Below, in pieces: positions 1 through 9,723 of a stretch of DNA of 64,000 nt (position 1 is the first letter of the stretch; every line of letters starts with the position of its first letter). Below the pieces are notes generated by a model that was not told where the DNA came from, did not search any database, and was given only the letters and a program-made list of their open reading frames with translations. Both the position numbers and the translations under genes were made by a program. Source of the DNA: Vibrionales bacterium SWAT-3. GTDB lineage: Bacteria > Pseudomonadota > Gammaproteobacteria > Enterobacterales > Vibrionaceae. The stretch spans positions 23,682-87,681 of the forward strand of contig AAZW01000016.1 in NCBI GenBank assembly GCA_000169995.1. Reading direction: 5' to 3'.

Positions 1-910
1 ACACGCCAAACATCGACATCGCTAATGCTACGAATAGAACGCTCAACGCAATCAACACATAAGGATGTTGCATCGCAGCTTGGAATTGCATACCCGCAGA
101 GGCAACCACCAAACCCAGTAGTGTGTAAGTTAGCGCCATGCCTTGCACGTAGATGAAGGACAACATCAACGCGCGACCTTGGCTGAGCTTGCCACCACCT
201 AACACTATGCCCGTTAGGATTGGATACATAGGCAGAACACACGGTGTGAAGGCTAAGCCAACACCGAGTGCCAAGAACAGTAATGGGGTCCACCAACTGT
301 CACCGAGTTTATCGGCTAGGCTCGCTTCTTTTGAAACGGGTGCGCTTGATTGTGGTGTTGTGTTATTTGCCACCTCTGCTTTTGGAGAAGCAACTTGTGG
401 TGAAGTGTTCGCTTGGTTACTGGTAGTTTTAGCTGCAGTGTCGCTTGAATCCGTTGCTTCAAACGGTGCAATGTCGATGACACGAGTTTCTGGAGGGTAG
501 CAGAAGCCAGCCTCGGCACAGCCTTGGTACTTAACGATCAGCTGTGACCCGTCTTGGTAACTTTGCAGGGGAACTTGTACGAATAATGGCTGAGTATAAA
601 CACTCACCTCACCAAAGAATTCATCTTGATGTGGTTTACCATCTTCTAACTCAACATTACCGATAGCGAGATTTTGGCCGCTAAAAGAAAGGCTATGTTG
701 ATAGAGGTAGTAGCCTTCTTTCACCTGCCAGTCGAGAAGCACCTTGCCATCTTGCTGGTAGTAATTGAAAGGGAAAGCTTGGTCTACAGGAACAAAACCG
801 TTGTTATTGCCTCCGAAGCTTGGCTCGGCGTTGTCATTTCCAAAAAGCGCCCACGCAGGCTGGGTGAACAGGGAAATACAAACAAAAAGTAATGTGGCAA
901 GTCGTCGCAT
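1..910 (-). CDS. dsbD: Thiol:disulfide interchange protein DsbD (5' part, runs off the window)
   Basis: About 303 residues are visible. An N-terminal signal peptide ([15 protein letters not shown]..., ending near ALFGND) is followed by the periplasmic DsbD-alpha domain. Its cysteine pair appears in [18 protein letters not shown] Ser/Thr/Ala-rich linker follows, then the first transmembrane segments of the electron-carrying beta domain, with the family motif [17 protein letters not shown]. The family passes electrons from cytoplasmic thioredoxin across the inner membrane to periplasmic DsbC/DsbG-type proteins. The start is the ATG at 908-910. The C-terminal thioredoxin-like domain lies outside the window. 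The family call is firm. Confidence 0.95.
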   Translation of the reverse strand, partial: MRRLATLLFVCISLFTQPAWALFGNDNAEPSFGGNNNGFVPVDQAFPFNYYQQDGKVLLDWQVKEGYYLYQHSLSFSGQNLAIGNVELEDGKPHQDEFFGEVSVYTQPLFVQVPLQSYQDGSQLIVKYQGCAEAGFCYPPETRVIDIAPFEATDSSDTAAKTTSNQANTSPQVASPKAEVANNTTPQSSAPVSKEASLADKLGDSWWTPLLFLALGVGLAFTPCVLPMYPILTGIVLGGGKLSQGRALMLSFIYVQGMALTYTLLGLVVASAGMQFQAAMQHPYVLIALSVLFVALAMSMFGV

Positions 911-1084
911 ACTATTTAGTCATTTAATGGAGTTATGGGTATCTTAACTCAATCAGACCGTAATAGTTTGCTATTAGTTTCATTGGCTAGCAAATATCCC
1001 TTAGGGCGGGAAATCCACTTTCTTAGGTAATCGAGATAGGGTCAGCCTTGCAGCAGGCATAGGGAGCCCTTGCCAGTAACCCAT

Positions 1085-1573
1085 TTAAGCCACACCTAAG
1101 CGTGCTTTTACGACTTGCTCGCAAGCATCGATATTGGTTGTGTCTTTTGGAATGATTAACACGGTGTCGTTGCCGCCAACAGTACCGATAATCTCAGTAT
1201 GTGGGTCGATATCGACTAATCTTGCAACTAACTGTGCACAACCTGGGTGGGTTTTAACTATCACCATTGCTTGGTTATGAGTGATTAATTCGATTTGCGA
1301 AGAGATGGACGCATCGACACGTACAGGCGCGCTTTCAACCGTAATGCAGTAGACCTTTTTACCACAGGCGTTCTGAATTTTGACTACGCCGAGCTGTGAC
1401 AAAATACGAGATACCGTCGATTGACTAATGCCGGTATAGCCGATCTCGACTAGCTTTTCGCGCAGCTGGTTTTGGGTTGAGAAGCTTTGTTGTTGTAGTA
1501 AGCGTTTGCACGCTGCAGTCAGTGTTTTATCTTCAGCTGAATACAAGCAACCGTGCTCAGTGATCGGGTTCAT
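1085..1573 (-). CDS. argR: Arginine repressor ArgR
   Basis: 162-residue repressor and co-activator of arginine genes, close to the usual length of about 156. The N-terminal half is a winged helix (EKLVEIGYTGISQSTVSRIL) for ARG-box binding. The C-terminal half holds the hexamerisation and L-arginine pocket, with the family signature GTVGGNDTVLII. The start at 1573 is chosen because AAGGAG lies six bases upstream; an in-frame start at 1633 would add 20 residues without a ribosome site. It is the likely regulator of the arc operon nearby and of argE/argCBG at the far end of the window. It transcribes towards dsbD. Confidence 0.95.
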   Translation of the reverse strand: MNPITEHGCLYSAEDKTLTAACKRLLQQQSFSTQNQLREKLVEIGYTGISQSTVSRILSQLGVVKIQNACGKKVYCITVESAPVRVDASISSQIELITHNQAMVIVKTHPGCAQLVARLVDIDPHTEIIGTVGGNDTVLIIPKDTTNIDACEQVVKARLGVA

Positions 1574-1823
1574 GAACAACTCCTTAAGGTCAACAGTGAT
1601 ACCGCTTGTCCGTAGCGTCGTGCGCACTCCCAAAGCCGTAGAGTACGATTTGTTAATTAGGGCTTACCGACGAATCCTGAAGTAAAGAAGGGTGGGTATG
1701 CGAGATGTATGATCATCTATGCATTCAGTCTACCACTAAAGGATAGTTATCTTTTTGAAGGCGATCACCAAACAAAATTCTGGTTATTTGCTTATATTTT
1801 GGTGCTTTATTCTTGAGGTGAGT

Positions 1824-1855
1824 GGATATTTATTCCGCATTGGGAATAAATATCC
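1824..1855. repeat. Perfect 13-bp inverted repeat, AT-rich
   Basis: GGATATTTATTCC and its exact complement flank the six-base loop GCATTG. It lies downstream of pyrI and about 250 bases upstream of argR. There is no T-run, so it is not a classic intrinsic terminator. It could end pyrBI transcription, stabilise the mRNA 3' end, or serve as a protein-binding palindrome for argR. Function is not determined. Confidence 0.6.
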
Positions 1856-1900
1856 ATGTGCTTGGGAAGGTTTTGACCTAGGCACTAATGAAGATAAGGG

Positions 1901-2365
1901 TTAGCGAATTTCACTCATGATCTCGCGAGAGAATACTTTTTCACAGTAATGGCATTTTAGCTGCACATTTTCCTGTTTTAGCTGAACTTTAAAGCTACTT
2001 TCAACGGGTTCACCGTGTGAAATACAGTTGCTATTTGGGCATGAGAATACGCTGTTGATTTGCTCTGGCAGTACAAGCGTCAGTTTGTTTACGACCTTGT
2101 ACTCTTCAATTTGATTGACCGTTGCTTGTGGTGCATACAGAGCCAATTGGTTCGCCTGCTCTTTGGTTAGAAAGATGTTCTCAATCTTGATTAGATCTTT
2201 GTGCCCCAAGGCAGATGATGGCAGATTTAATCCCATGGTGATGCGCTGTTCGGTTTTGTGCATCTTGAACAGTTTAAGGATTTTGATACCAAGGTGAGCA
2301 GGGATGTGGTCAATGACGCTGCCGTTACGGATCGCTTCTACTTGTAGCTGAGTTTGTTTAACCAT
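1901..2365 (-). CDS. pyrI: Aspartate carbamoyltransferase regulatory chain
   Basis: 154 residues, the usual length for PyrI. The N-terminal allosteric domain begins [20 protein letters not shown]. The C-terminal zinc domain shows the four-cysteine pattern: C109 and C114 in CPNSNC, then C138 and C141 in CHYC. It binds CTP/ATP and, with PyrB, forms the feedback-controlled dodecameric enzyme of pyrimidine synthesis. It lies 15 bases downstream of pyrB in the same operon. Nothing is unusual. Confidence 0.96.
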   Translation of the reverse strand: MVKQTQLQVEAIRNGSVIDHIPAHLGIKILKLFKMHKTEQRITMGLNLPSSALGHKDLIKIENIFLTKEQANQLALYAPQATVNQIEEYKVVNKLTLVLPEQINSVFSCPNSNCISHGEPVESSFKVQLKQENVQLKCHYCEKVFSREIMSEIR

Positions 2366-2380
2366 GACTTTGTCTCCTGC

Positions 2381-3310
2381 TTATAAAGTGTCGTTTAGAA
2401 CTAGAGCTAATAGGGCTTCGCGAGCGTATACACCATTTTCAGCTTGCTCGAAGTAGTAAGCGTGTGGTGTTTTATCAACGTCGGTGGTGATCTCGTCAAC
2501 GCGTGGCAGTGGGTGAAGCACTTTCATGTTTTGGCGGGCGTCTTTCAATGTGTCGGCGGTGAGGATGTAAGCCGATTTCATGTGTGCGTATTCTGATACA
2601 TCAAAGCGCTCTTTCTGTACGCGAGTCATGTACAGCACATCCAGTTCCGGTACCACTTCTTCAATACTGCTGTGGGTGCTGTATTGAATGCCCATCTCTT
2701 CCAGTTCTTCACAGATGTAATCTGGCATCGCTAATACTTCTGGCGCGATAAAGAAGAAGCGTACGTTATTGAATTTTGATAGTGCTTGCGTCAATGAGTG
2801 CACGGTGCGGCCATATTTAAGGTCGCCGACAAACGCCACATTGAGGTTGTCGAGTGTGCCTTGCGTTTCGTAAATCGAGAACAGGTCTAGCAGGGTTTGA
2901 GTTGGGTGTTGGTTCGCGCCATCACCGCCATTCACTACTGGCACACCGTTAGAGAACTCAGACGCCAAGCGTGCAGCCCCTTCTTGTGGGTGACGCATCA
3001 CAAAGGCATCAACGTACGATGAAATCACCTGCACTGAATCGGCAAGTGTTTCGCCTTTCTTAGCCAGTGACGTGTTACCGCCATTATCAAAACCGATGAC
3101 TGTGCCACCAAGGCGTTGAACTGCGGTTTCGAATGAGAGGCGAGTTCGAGTTGAAGGCTCAAAGAAACAGCTCGCAACGACTTTATTTTTCAGCAACTCT
3201 GGATTTGGTTCAGCCTTGAGCCTTGCTGCGGTATCGACGATAAGCTCCAGTTCATCACGAGAGAGCTCAGGAATGGAGATGATGTGCTTGTTAAATAACG
3301 AATGCGCCAT
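2381..3310 (-). CDS. pyrB: Aspartate carbamoyltransferase catalytic chain
   Basis: 309 residues counted from the ATG at 3308-3310, which has GAAGGAAG upstream. This matches the usual family length. The carbamoyl-phosphate loop [11 protein letters not shown], the HPTQ motif ([10 protein letters not shown]) and the C-terminal HPLPRVDEI are all present. It carries out the first committed step of pyrimidine synthesis, carbamoyl phosphate plus aspartate. The reading frame stays open upstream through the attenuator leader to an ATG at 3448, so a longer leader-PyrB product is formally possible. Expression should respond to UTP through the attenuator at 3350-3379. Confidence 0.97.
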   Translation of the reverse strand: MAHSLFNKHIISIPELSRDELELIVDTAARLKAEPNPELLKNKVVASCFFEPSTRTRLSFETAVQRLGGTVIGFDNGGNTSLAKKGETLADSVQVISSYVDAFVMRHPQEGAARLASEFSNGVPVVNGGDGANQHPTQTLLDLFSIYETQGTLDNLNVAFVGDLKYGRTVHSLTQALSKFNNVRFFFIAPEVLAMPDYICEELEEMGIQYSTHSSIEEVVPELDVLYMTRVQKERFDVSEYAHMKSAYILTADTLKDARQNMKVLHPLPRVDEITTDVDKTPHAYYFEQAENGVYAREALLALVLNDTL

Positions 3311-3448
3311 AACGGGTCTTCCTTCTATGCATACAGTCAAATTGCGGACAAAAAAAAGCCCCCTAAAAATAGGAGGCTTCGAAACGATCAATAGAACAAA
3401 ATAAAAATGACACCAACGCCACTCTCTGGCGTGTAGTTTGACAATCAT
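3311..3448 (-). CDS. pyrL: pyrBI leader reading frame (PyrL-like), open into pyrB
   Basis: 46 codons starting [17 protein letters not shown]. The stretch [14 protein letters not shown] resembles the end of the enterobacterial PyrL peptide (SQPLNRGAFF...). Its codons overlap the attenuator hairpin, as expected for coupled transcription-translation attenuation. Unlike the classical leader, no stop codon occurs before the pyrB ATG, and the two are in the same frame. Whether ribosomes run on into pyrB cannot be told from sequence. Leader identity is inferred from position, the hairpin and weak similarity. Confidence 0.6.
3350..3379 (-). terminator. pyrBI attenuator (intrinsic terminator)
   Basis: On the transcribed strand AAGCCTCC pairs with GGGGGCTT across an A/T-rich loop, followed by a run of eight T. 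It sits 40 bases before pyrB and inside the leader frame, the layout of UTP-sensitive attenuation known for pyrBI of enteric bacteria. Confidence 0.85.
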
Positions 3449-3500
3449 GTGCGACAAAACTGCGGTTCATTTTTTGCTCTCTTTAGACAAATTGCGGAGG

Positions 3501-3528
3501 ATTATACTCAGATAAAAACAGCGCGCAA
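3501..3528 (-). promoter_or_regulatory. Probable pyrBI promoter
   Basis: Read on the minus strand, TTGCGC and a perfect TATAAT are separated by 16 bases, about 50 bases upstream of the leader start. This is a sequence-only prediction. Confidence 0.55.
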
Positions 3529-3656
3529 TAGTTTATGTAAAGTATTCATTTTATGAATATTTATGCCAAATTAGTCCGTGTTTTTACTTCTTTTTAAGCC
3601 TTTGTTGAAGCAGCAAAACTTCGACTTTTTTAGGCAATAATCTTTTCAAACGAATG

Positions 3657-3711
3657 AAAAAAAATGCGGGTTTTATCCAAGGGAAAAGTCCCATGCACGC
3701 CACCCGCATTT
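3657..3711 (-). terminator. Terminator of the arc operon
   Basis: AAATGCGGGT and ACCCGCATTT form a ten-pair stem, with a smaller inner GGGACTTTTCCC hairpin, followed by eight T on the minus strand. It lies just downstream of arcB. Confidence 0.8.
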
Positions 3712-3792
3712 CCCTGTTATTGCACTCAAATTATCGACTTGTTTGTAAATAAGAGAGTGCTTTGCTTCTAAGCTTTTTAACTGTTTGGCTTA

Positions 3793-4803
3793 TTAGCTAC
3801 CTAGTGTTGCAACCATCACAGCTTTGATGGTGTGCATGCGGTTTTCAGCTTCATCGAACACGATAGAGTATTCAGACTCGACCACTTCATCAGTCACTTC
3901 CACACCGTCTTTTAGTTGTGGATATTCAGCCGCAAGTTGTTTGCCTACCGTGGTATCTTCGCCATGGAAAGCTGGCAGACAGTGCATGAATTTCACGTGT
4001 GGGTTACCGGTTGCTTTTAGCATCTCCATGTTCACTTGGTAAGGCATCATTAGGTTGATACGCTCAGCCCATGCTTCTTTCGCTTCACCCATCGATACCC
4101 AAACGTCGGTGTATAGGAAGTCACAACCTTGCACGCCTTCTTGAACATCTTCAGTTAGAGTGATTTTGCCGCCAGTGTGCTCTGCGATTTCACGGCATTG
4201 AGCCAATAGCCCTTCTTCTGGCCAGAATTGCTTAGGAGCAACAAGGCGAATGTCCATGCCCATTTTCGCTGCGCCAACCATGAGAGAATTACCCATGTTA
4301 TTGCGAGCATCACCTAGGTAAGCAAACTTGATTTCATGCAGCTGCTTACCACGGCCGTATTCAGTCATGGTTAGGAAGTCTGCCAAGATTTGAGTTGGGT
4401 GGAATTCGTCAGTCAGACCATTCCATACAGGTACACCAGCGTAAGCGCCTAGCTCTTCAACAATCTCTTGACCGAAGCCGCGGTATTCAATGCCATCGTA
4501 CATACGGCCAAGAACGCGAGCGGTATCTTTCATCGATTCTTTGTGGCCAATTTGAGAACCAGATGGGCCTAAGTAAGAGACGCGAGCACCTTGGTCGAAT
4601 GCTGCCACTTCGAATGCACAGCGAGTACGAGTTGAGGTTTTCTCAAAGATTAATGCGATGTTTTTGCCAGTCAGTTTTGGCTGTTCGTAACCGTTGTACT
4701 TCGCTTTTTTAAGCTCCATTGAAAGATCTAACAAGTGTTGAATTTCGCGTGGAGTGAAATCTAGTAGTTTTAAGAAGTTACGATTGCGTAGGTTAAAAGC
4801 CAT
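3793..4803 (-). CDS. arcB: Ornithine carbamoyltransferase, probably the catabolic enzyme
   Basis: 336 residues, close to the usual 334. It shows the carbamoyl-phosphate loop STRTR, the motif [10 protein letters not shown], the ornithine loop VSMGE and the catalytic HCLPAFH. In the deiminase pathway it splits citrulline with phosphate into ornithine and carbamoyl phosphate. The same fold also serves biosynthesis (ArgF). The catabolic role is inferred from its place as third gene after arcA and arcC on the same strand. A strong terminator follows. The 141-base gap to arcC could hold its own promoter, so a dual role is possible. Confidence 0.9.
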   Translation of the reverse strand: MAFNLRNRNFLKLLDFTPREIQHLLDLSMELKKAKYNGYEQPKLTGKNIALIFEKTSTRTRCAFEVAAFDQGARVSYLGPSGSQIGHKESMKDTARVLGRMYDGIEYRGFGQEIVEELGAYAGVPVWNGLTDEFHPTQILADFLTMTEYGRGKQLHEIKFAYLGDARNNMGNSLMVGAAKMGMDIRLVAPKQFWPEEGLLAQCREIAEHTGGKITLTEDVQEGVQGCDFLYTDVWVSMGEAKEAWAERINLMMPYQVNMEMLKATGNPHVKFMHCLPAFHGEDTTVGKQLAAEYPQLKDGVEVTDEVVESEYSIVFDEAENRMHTIKAVMVATLGS

Positions 4804-4944
4804 GATGTATTCCTTCTTAGATTTAGGCGCTCTCCTGTTACAGGGAAAGAAAATTCAAGAAAGCGCGATTCAATTTTTGTGTATTAATTTCAGTTCAAAC
4901 GGTGATTCAGTTTTCTCGCAAGGTTTGAAACGCTCGCGAGTGGA

Positions 4945-5856
4945 TTAATCTTTGGTGATGTTGGTACCGGCTTGGCCTTGCAGAATTTGCAAACCATCTT
5001 CGAGCGCACCAATACCGACGACTTTGCCGCCTTGTTGGATAAATTCGCATGACGCTTCAATTTTTGGTCCCATGGAGCCAGCATCAAATTCGAACTTCGC
5101 CAGTTCACCTGGTGTAGTGCTGCGCAGCGCGTGTTGAGTCGGTTTGCCCCAATCTAGGTAAACCGCGTCTGCGTCAGTCAGAATCAGTAGTGCATCGGCG
5201 TTCAATTGTTTTGCTAAGAAAGCAGCTGACATGTCTTTGTCGATAACCGCTTCGACACCAACCAATTTGCCATGTTCTTTTTTCACTGGAATGCCGCCGC
5301 CGCCAGTACAGATCACTAGGTGACCCGCTTCGATAAGTTGGGTGATCGCTTCATGTTCAACGATGCCGGTAGGGCGTGGGCTTGGCACTACACGACGGAA
5401 GTGTTGGCCGTCTGGTTTTACGATCCAGTGGAACTTCTCTGCCAATTCACGCGCTTCTGCTTCTTCGTAGATTGGGCCAATCGGTTTGGTTGGATCGGCA
5501 AATGCAGGATCGTTTGGATCTACCGTCATTTGGGTCAACATGCACGAGATGTTGCGGTTCGGCAGATAGTTTTTGAACTCTTGCATCAACATGTAACCAA
5601 TCATGCCTTGCGTTTCGCTGCCCAATACATCCAGTGGGTATGGATTTACTTTTTTGTACTCCAAACCTTGCAGAGCAAGTAAGCCAACTTGTGGGCCATT
5701 ACCGTGCACTAACACCACGTTGTACTCTTTGGCGATTTCCGAGATGGTTTTCACCGCGGTTTCAATATTACGGCGCTGAACGTCAGCTTCTAACGGCTCA
5801 CCGCGACGAAGTAGGGCGTTACCACCGAGTGCAACAACAACAGTTTGTTTAGTCAT
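4945..5856 (-). CDS. arcC: Carbamate kinase
   Basis: 303 residues of the amino-acid kinase fold. Visible motifs are VVALGGNALLRRGE at the N-terminus, VLVHGNGPQVG, the glycine-rich CTGGGGIPV and the LTDADAVYLDWG nucleotide site. It makes ATP from carbamoyl phosphate and ADP in the last step of arginine fermentation. It lies 71 bases after arcA, with a strong hairpin in that gap. Confidence 0.96.
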   Translation of the reverse strand: MTKQTVVVALGGNALLRRGEPLEADVQRRNIETAVKTISEIAKEYNVVLVHGNGPQVGLLALQGLEYKKVNPYPLDVLGSETQGMIGYMLMQEFKNYLPNRNISCMLTQMTVDPNDPAFADPTKPIGPIYEEAEARELAEKFHWIVKPDGQHFRRVVPSPRPTGIVEHEAITQLIEAGHLVICTGGGGIPVKKEHGKLVGVEAVIDKDMSAAFLAKQLNADALLILTDADAVYLDWGKPTQHALRSTTPGELAKFEFDAGSMGPKIEASCEFIQQGGKVVGIGALEDGLQILQGQAGTNITKD

Positions 5857-5875
5857 AATTGTGTTCTCTCATTGT

Positions 5876-5912
5876 GGCCAAGTTGAGGTTATTTGAGTGC
5901 TTCAACTTGGCC
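5876..5912. repeat. 11-bp perfect stem-loop between arcA and arcC
   Basis: GGCCAAGTTGA and TCAACTTGGCC are exact complements 15 bases apart, with no T-run on the minus strand. The position suggests mRNA processing or stabilisation that sets different levels of ArcA and ArcC. This is an inference from layout. Confidence 0.55.
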
Positions 5913-5927
5913 GTTTCGTCTTAGTGA

Positions 5928-7151
5928 TTAGATACCATCACGCTCGATTGGGCAGCTCATGCAACGTGCGCCACCGCGACCACGACCAAGCTCGTCTCCA
6001 GGAATTGGCAGTACTGTGATGCCAGCTTTGTCGTATTTCTCGTTGGTGTAGGTGTTACCTTCGTAGCCAATAACGACGCCAGGTTTCACCGTAAGAACGT
6101 TGTTCGCATCATTCCATTGCTCACGCTCTGCATGGAAGTTGTCACCACCAGTAGTGATCAGGTTTAGTTTGTCTACGCCCAGGGCTTTTTCGATAGCGGT
6201 AACGAAGTAGCCTTCTTCTTTCACTTTCACGGCACCAGACTCATCACCGGTTAGGTTCCAGCACTTCACATCTTTACTCACCACTTCTGGGTAAACAGAG
6301 AACGTATCTTCGTTCATGTGTGTCATTACCGTGTCTAGGTGCATGCAAGAGCGGTGTTTTGGTAGCTGCATAGCGATAACTTGCTTCGCTTGACCATGTT
6401 TGAACAGGCTAGACGCTAAGTGCTCAACACCTTGTGGCGTGGTACGTTCTGACATACCGATAAGCACTGTGCCGCGGCCGATAACCAGAACGTCACCACC
6501 CTCAATCGTTGAGTTGTCGTAGTTGATGTTCTCTTCATCGCCGAAGTATTTAATGAAGTCTTGGCCTGCGAAGGTTGGGTGCCAACGGTAAATCGCACGC
6601 ACGTGGTTGGTTTCGCGCTGACGTGCTGGTTTCGCCATTGGGTTGATCGATACACCACCGTAAACCCAGCAAGAGGTGTCGCGAGTAAATAGATGGTTTG
6701 GTAAAGGCTCAATAATGAAGTCAGTTGGTGTGAACATGCCTTGCATCATTGAAGAAGACTTCATCGGCATTTCAGCGTAAGACAGACCGCCGGTTAGGAT
6801 TTTTGCAAGCTCTAGGTTTGGTAAGTCACCTAAGTAGCAGCGTACGTCGTTAGCAAAAGTTTTACCCAAACGGTAATCAGACACTTGGCAGTTCAGTAGC
6901 CAATCTTTCGCTTCCGGCACGGCTAGCGTATCTGCTAGTAGGTCAGTAAGAAGAAGAACCTCAACACCCTGATCACGTAGCGTTTGAGTGAATACGTCAT
7001 GCTCTTTACCTGCACGCTCAACAGCCAGTACGTCATCAAACAGCAAATCGTGACAGTTAGATGGTGTTAAGTGAGTCAGTGCGCGTCTTGGGCGGTGAAC
7101 TAGAACACGACGCAATTGACCTATTTCAGAACCTACATAGAACTTACTCAT
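5928..7151 (-). CDS. arcA: Arginine deiminase
   Basis: 407 residues, the normal length. Family landmarks are the N-terminal [18 protein letters not shown], the catalytic [11 protein letters not shown] region, HLDTVMTHM with the active-site histidine, and the cysteine nucleophile near the C-terminus in [13 protein letters not shown]. It converts arginine to citrulline and ammonia and is the first gene of the arc operon. Its upstream region, shortened by an insertion sequence at 7766, keeps about 600 bases of AT-rich DNA. Confidence 0.97.
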   Translation of the reverse strand: MSKFYVGSEIGQLRRVLVHRPRRALTHLTPSNCHDLLFDDVLAVERAGKEHDVFTQTLRDQGVEVLLLTDLLADTLAVPEAKDWLLNCQVSDYRLGKTFANDVRCYLGDLPNLELAKILTGGLSYAEMPMKSSSMMQGMFTPTDFIIEPLPNHLFTRDTSCWVYGGVSINPMAKPARQRETNHVRAIYRWHPTFAGQDFIKYFGDEENINYDNSTIEGGDVLVIGRGTVLIGMSERTTPQGVEHLASSLFKHGQAKQVIAMQLPKHRSCMHLDTVMTHMNEDTFSVYPEVVSKDVKCWNLTGDESGAVKVKEEGYFVTAIEKALGVDKLNLITTGGDNFHAEREQWNDANNVLTVKPGVVIGYEGNTYTNEKYDKAGITVLPIPGDELGRGRGGARCMSCPIERDGI

Positions 7152-7756
7152 GATCGTCTCTCTCTTATATATTTGAATTAATTTTATTGCTAAGAGTAAT
7201 TATTTATTTTCAGTTGAGAAGAATGAATTATTTATTCATATCTCTTGTCTGGAATTAATATTACGCCTGCTACTCAGGTATTCTTAGAGATCTATCACAA
7301 ATCATTTTTTATCCCTCAGCCCTTTAAAAGCAAGGGTTTTAACAAATTTTATGCACTTTGAACTATCATCGATTGATTCTAAATAGTTAATCTAGGGGGA
7401 ACATTATTCATGTTTTTCTAATCCAGATTAGTAAAATCTAAATAGCGAGGGTTTATATGCAATGTACTTTAATTGATAAAAGTGAGCTTAAGGTGGAAGT
7501 ATGCAGTGTTTTTATTTAGATATTTAATTTTGAATGTGGAATTAATTATCTGTTAACAAATTAAATTCGTATAAAGTTATTTGGGTCACATTTTAAAATA
7601 AGACTTATGAGGGTGTTTTTAATTAGGTTTGGTCGTTTATTTATCTTTTACTGTTACTTTTAATAAACCTGTAAATATAATTAACGCTAATACATGACTA
7701 AATATTTCGCCATATATCACCTTGGTAAATAATGAGTGGTTTTGTTAGCTTTGTCT
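7152..7756. promoter_or_regulatory. AT-rich upstream region of arcA with an ARG-box-like palindrome
   Basis: 605 bases without a convincing gene. At 7224-7238 TGAAT-TATTT-ATTCA resembles the ArgR operator, whose E. coli consensus has four rather than five bases between the half-sites. A weaker related stretch lies at 7196-7212. I see no other firm site. ArgR-dependent activation of arc genes is known in other bacteria; its operation here is inferred. Confidence 0.4.
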
Positions 7757-8489
7757 GTGATGTTTAAGGGCGCGAATATACTTTGTTAATCTGATGTAAA
7801 AAGAACTTTTTCCCTGTAATCTTTATTCCATGCGGCTTGGTTCATCTTTCTTGGTACAGACAAGTTACCCTCTGATTTTCTAAATAGGTTCTGCACAAAG
7901 CGACGACAACAAGCCATATTCAACGCTGAATCCCTAGCGTAAATTCGCTGCTCGTCTTCTTTGAAAATTACGTCCAACGCCCAGTGCTGCTGATTCTCAA
8001 TATGCCAATGCTTTCTTGTTGCCTTTGAGGCTAACTCTAAAGATAAATGGTCTGTGCAAATATAGTACGAGGTTTCATAACTTCCTTTCCCTTTGACACT
8101 CCTATCTCTTACCACTGCAACAATGCTTTTTACGAGACACCACTTCTGTCTGAGTGCTTCGCTGAAGGCTGCAGGAAGCACGTAAACCTCACGAACCTCT
8201 TTTCTACCATGCCCTTTCTCTTCCGTGATGTATGATTCCTGTTTATCTTCAGGCAAAGCCCAATAGTCTTGGAATTGCACATCAATTTCTGCTAATAAAC
8301 TTGGTTGATTCAGTTTAACTTGTACTAGGATATCTCCACCTTTATCAACTACTTTATTCAGTGTTTCAACCTGACAATGCAGGGCATCAGCAGTTAATAA
8401 ACATCCTTTGATATCTAAAGCGTCTAGCATGTTTCTTATTGCTAGCAGCTCCATACCTTTGCCGTCACAAGGTTGGTGTGTGAGAGTCA

Positions 8490-9723
8490 AAGGGCGGGAT
8501 CGAACTTTAACCATTGAAAATAATGGATTTATTTTACAGGGAACTTTTTTAGATAATCACGATCTGATCATGAAGTAAAAAAACATGAGAAATTCGCACA
8601 TGATTATCATTGAGCAACTTAAAAAAGTGAAAGATACCCGTTCGCACATCAATCAAGTTTATCCTGTTATGGAAGTCGCTTTCGTGGTCATAACAGCCAT
8701 GATTTGTGGTCAAAATAAATGGACAGAGATTAAGGATTTCGGTGAAGGAAATATCGAGTGGTTACGTGAGTATTTCCCCTACGAAAATGGTCTTCCCACT
8801 CGACATAATATAGCTGCGATCATGAGATCCGTTGTGCCAGAGACGCTATTGGAAGCTATGGTGGGCTGGGTCAATTTGCACAGAGAGAAGCATGCTCAGC
8901 CTATAATCAGTGTTGATGGGAAGGTTCTAAAAGGGGCAAAAGCAAGCAAACAACAGCACCCCCTCTATATGGTTTCGGCATTTGATGTAGACGAGGGTTT
9001 GACTCTCACACACCAACCTTGTGACGGCAAAGGTATGGAGCTGCTAGCAATAAGAAACATGCTAGACGCTTTAGATATCAAAGGATGTTTATTAACTGCT
9101 GATGCCCTGCATTGTCAGGTTGAAACACTGAATAAAGTAGTTGATAAAGGTGGAGATATCCTAGTACAAGTTAAACTGAATCAACCAAGTTTATTAGCAG
9201 AAATTGATGTGCAATTCCAAGACTATTGGGCTTTGCCTGAAGATAAACAGGAATCATACATCACGGAAGAGAAAGGGCATGGTAGAAAAGAGGTTCGTGA
9301 GGTTTACGTGCTTCCTGCAGCCTTCAGCGAAGCACTCAGACAGAAGTGGTGTCTCGTAAAAAGCATTGTTGCAGTGGTAAGAGATAGGAGTGTCAAAGGG
9401 AAAGGAAGTTATGAAACCTCGTACTATATTTGCACAGACCATTTATCTTTAGAGTTAGCCTCAAAGGCAACAAGAAAGCATTGGCATATTGAGAATCAGC
9501 AGCACTGGGCGTTGGACGTAATTTTCAAAGAAGACGAGCAGCGAATTTACGCTGGGGATTCAGCGTTGAATATGGCTTGTTGTCGTCGCTTTGTGCAGAA
9601 CCTATTTAGAAAATCAGAGGGTAACTTGTCTGTACCAAGAAAGATGAACCAAGCCGCCTGGAATAAAGATTACAGGGAAAAAGTTCTTTTTACATCAGAT
9701 TAACAAAGTATATTCGCGCCCTT
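8490..9723 (+). mobile_element. ISAs1-family element (inner copy), complete
   Basis: 1234 bp, opposite in orientation to the element it interrupts. The termini are AAGGGCGGGATC and, complemented at the other end, AAGGGCGCGAAT. The 10-bp target duplication GTGAGAGTCA lies at 8480-8489 and 9724-9733. It lies within the outer transposase gene. Confidence 0.95.
8585..9703 (+). CDS. ISAs1-family transposase (intact)
   Basis: 372 residues, the normal size for this family (also known as H-repeat-associated protein). Recognisable blocks are FVVITAMICGQNKWTEI, the first catalytic stretch ISVDGKVLKGA, the second LLTADALHCQ and the C-terminal ENQQHWALDVIFKEDE. These give the expected D-D-E residues. 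An alternative ATG six codons in is possible. The frame is open, so this copy could still move and could also act on the outer copy's ends. Confidence 0.95.
   Translation: MRNSHMIIIEQLKKVKDTRSHINQVYPVMEVAFVVITAMICGQNKWTEIKDFGEGNIEWLREYFPYENGLPTRHNIAAIMRSVVPETLLEAMVGWVNLHREKHAQPIISVDGKVLKGAKASKQQHPLYMVSAFDVDEGLTLTHQPCDGKGMELLAIRNMLDALDIKGCLLTADALHCQVETLNKVVDKGGDILVQVKLNQPSLLAEIDVQFQDYWALPEDKQESYITEEKGHGRKEVREVYVLPAAFSEALRQKWCLVKSIVAVVRDRSVKGKGSYETSYYICTDHLSLELASKATRKHWHIENQQHWALDVIFKEDEQRIYAGDSALNMACCRRFVQNLFRKSEGNLSVPRKMNQAAWNKDYREKVLFTSD

Noticed and set aside
1574..1633. Longer N-terminus for ArgR
   Set aside because: The added 20 residues have no family match and no ribosome site, while the start at 1573 has AAGGAG at proper spacing.
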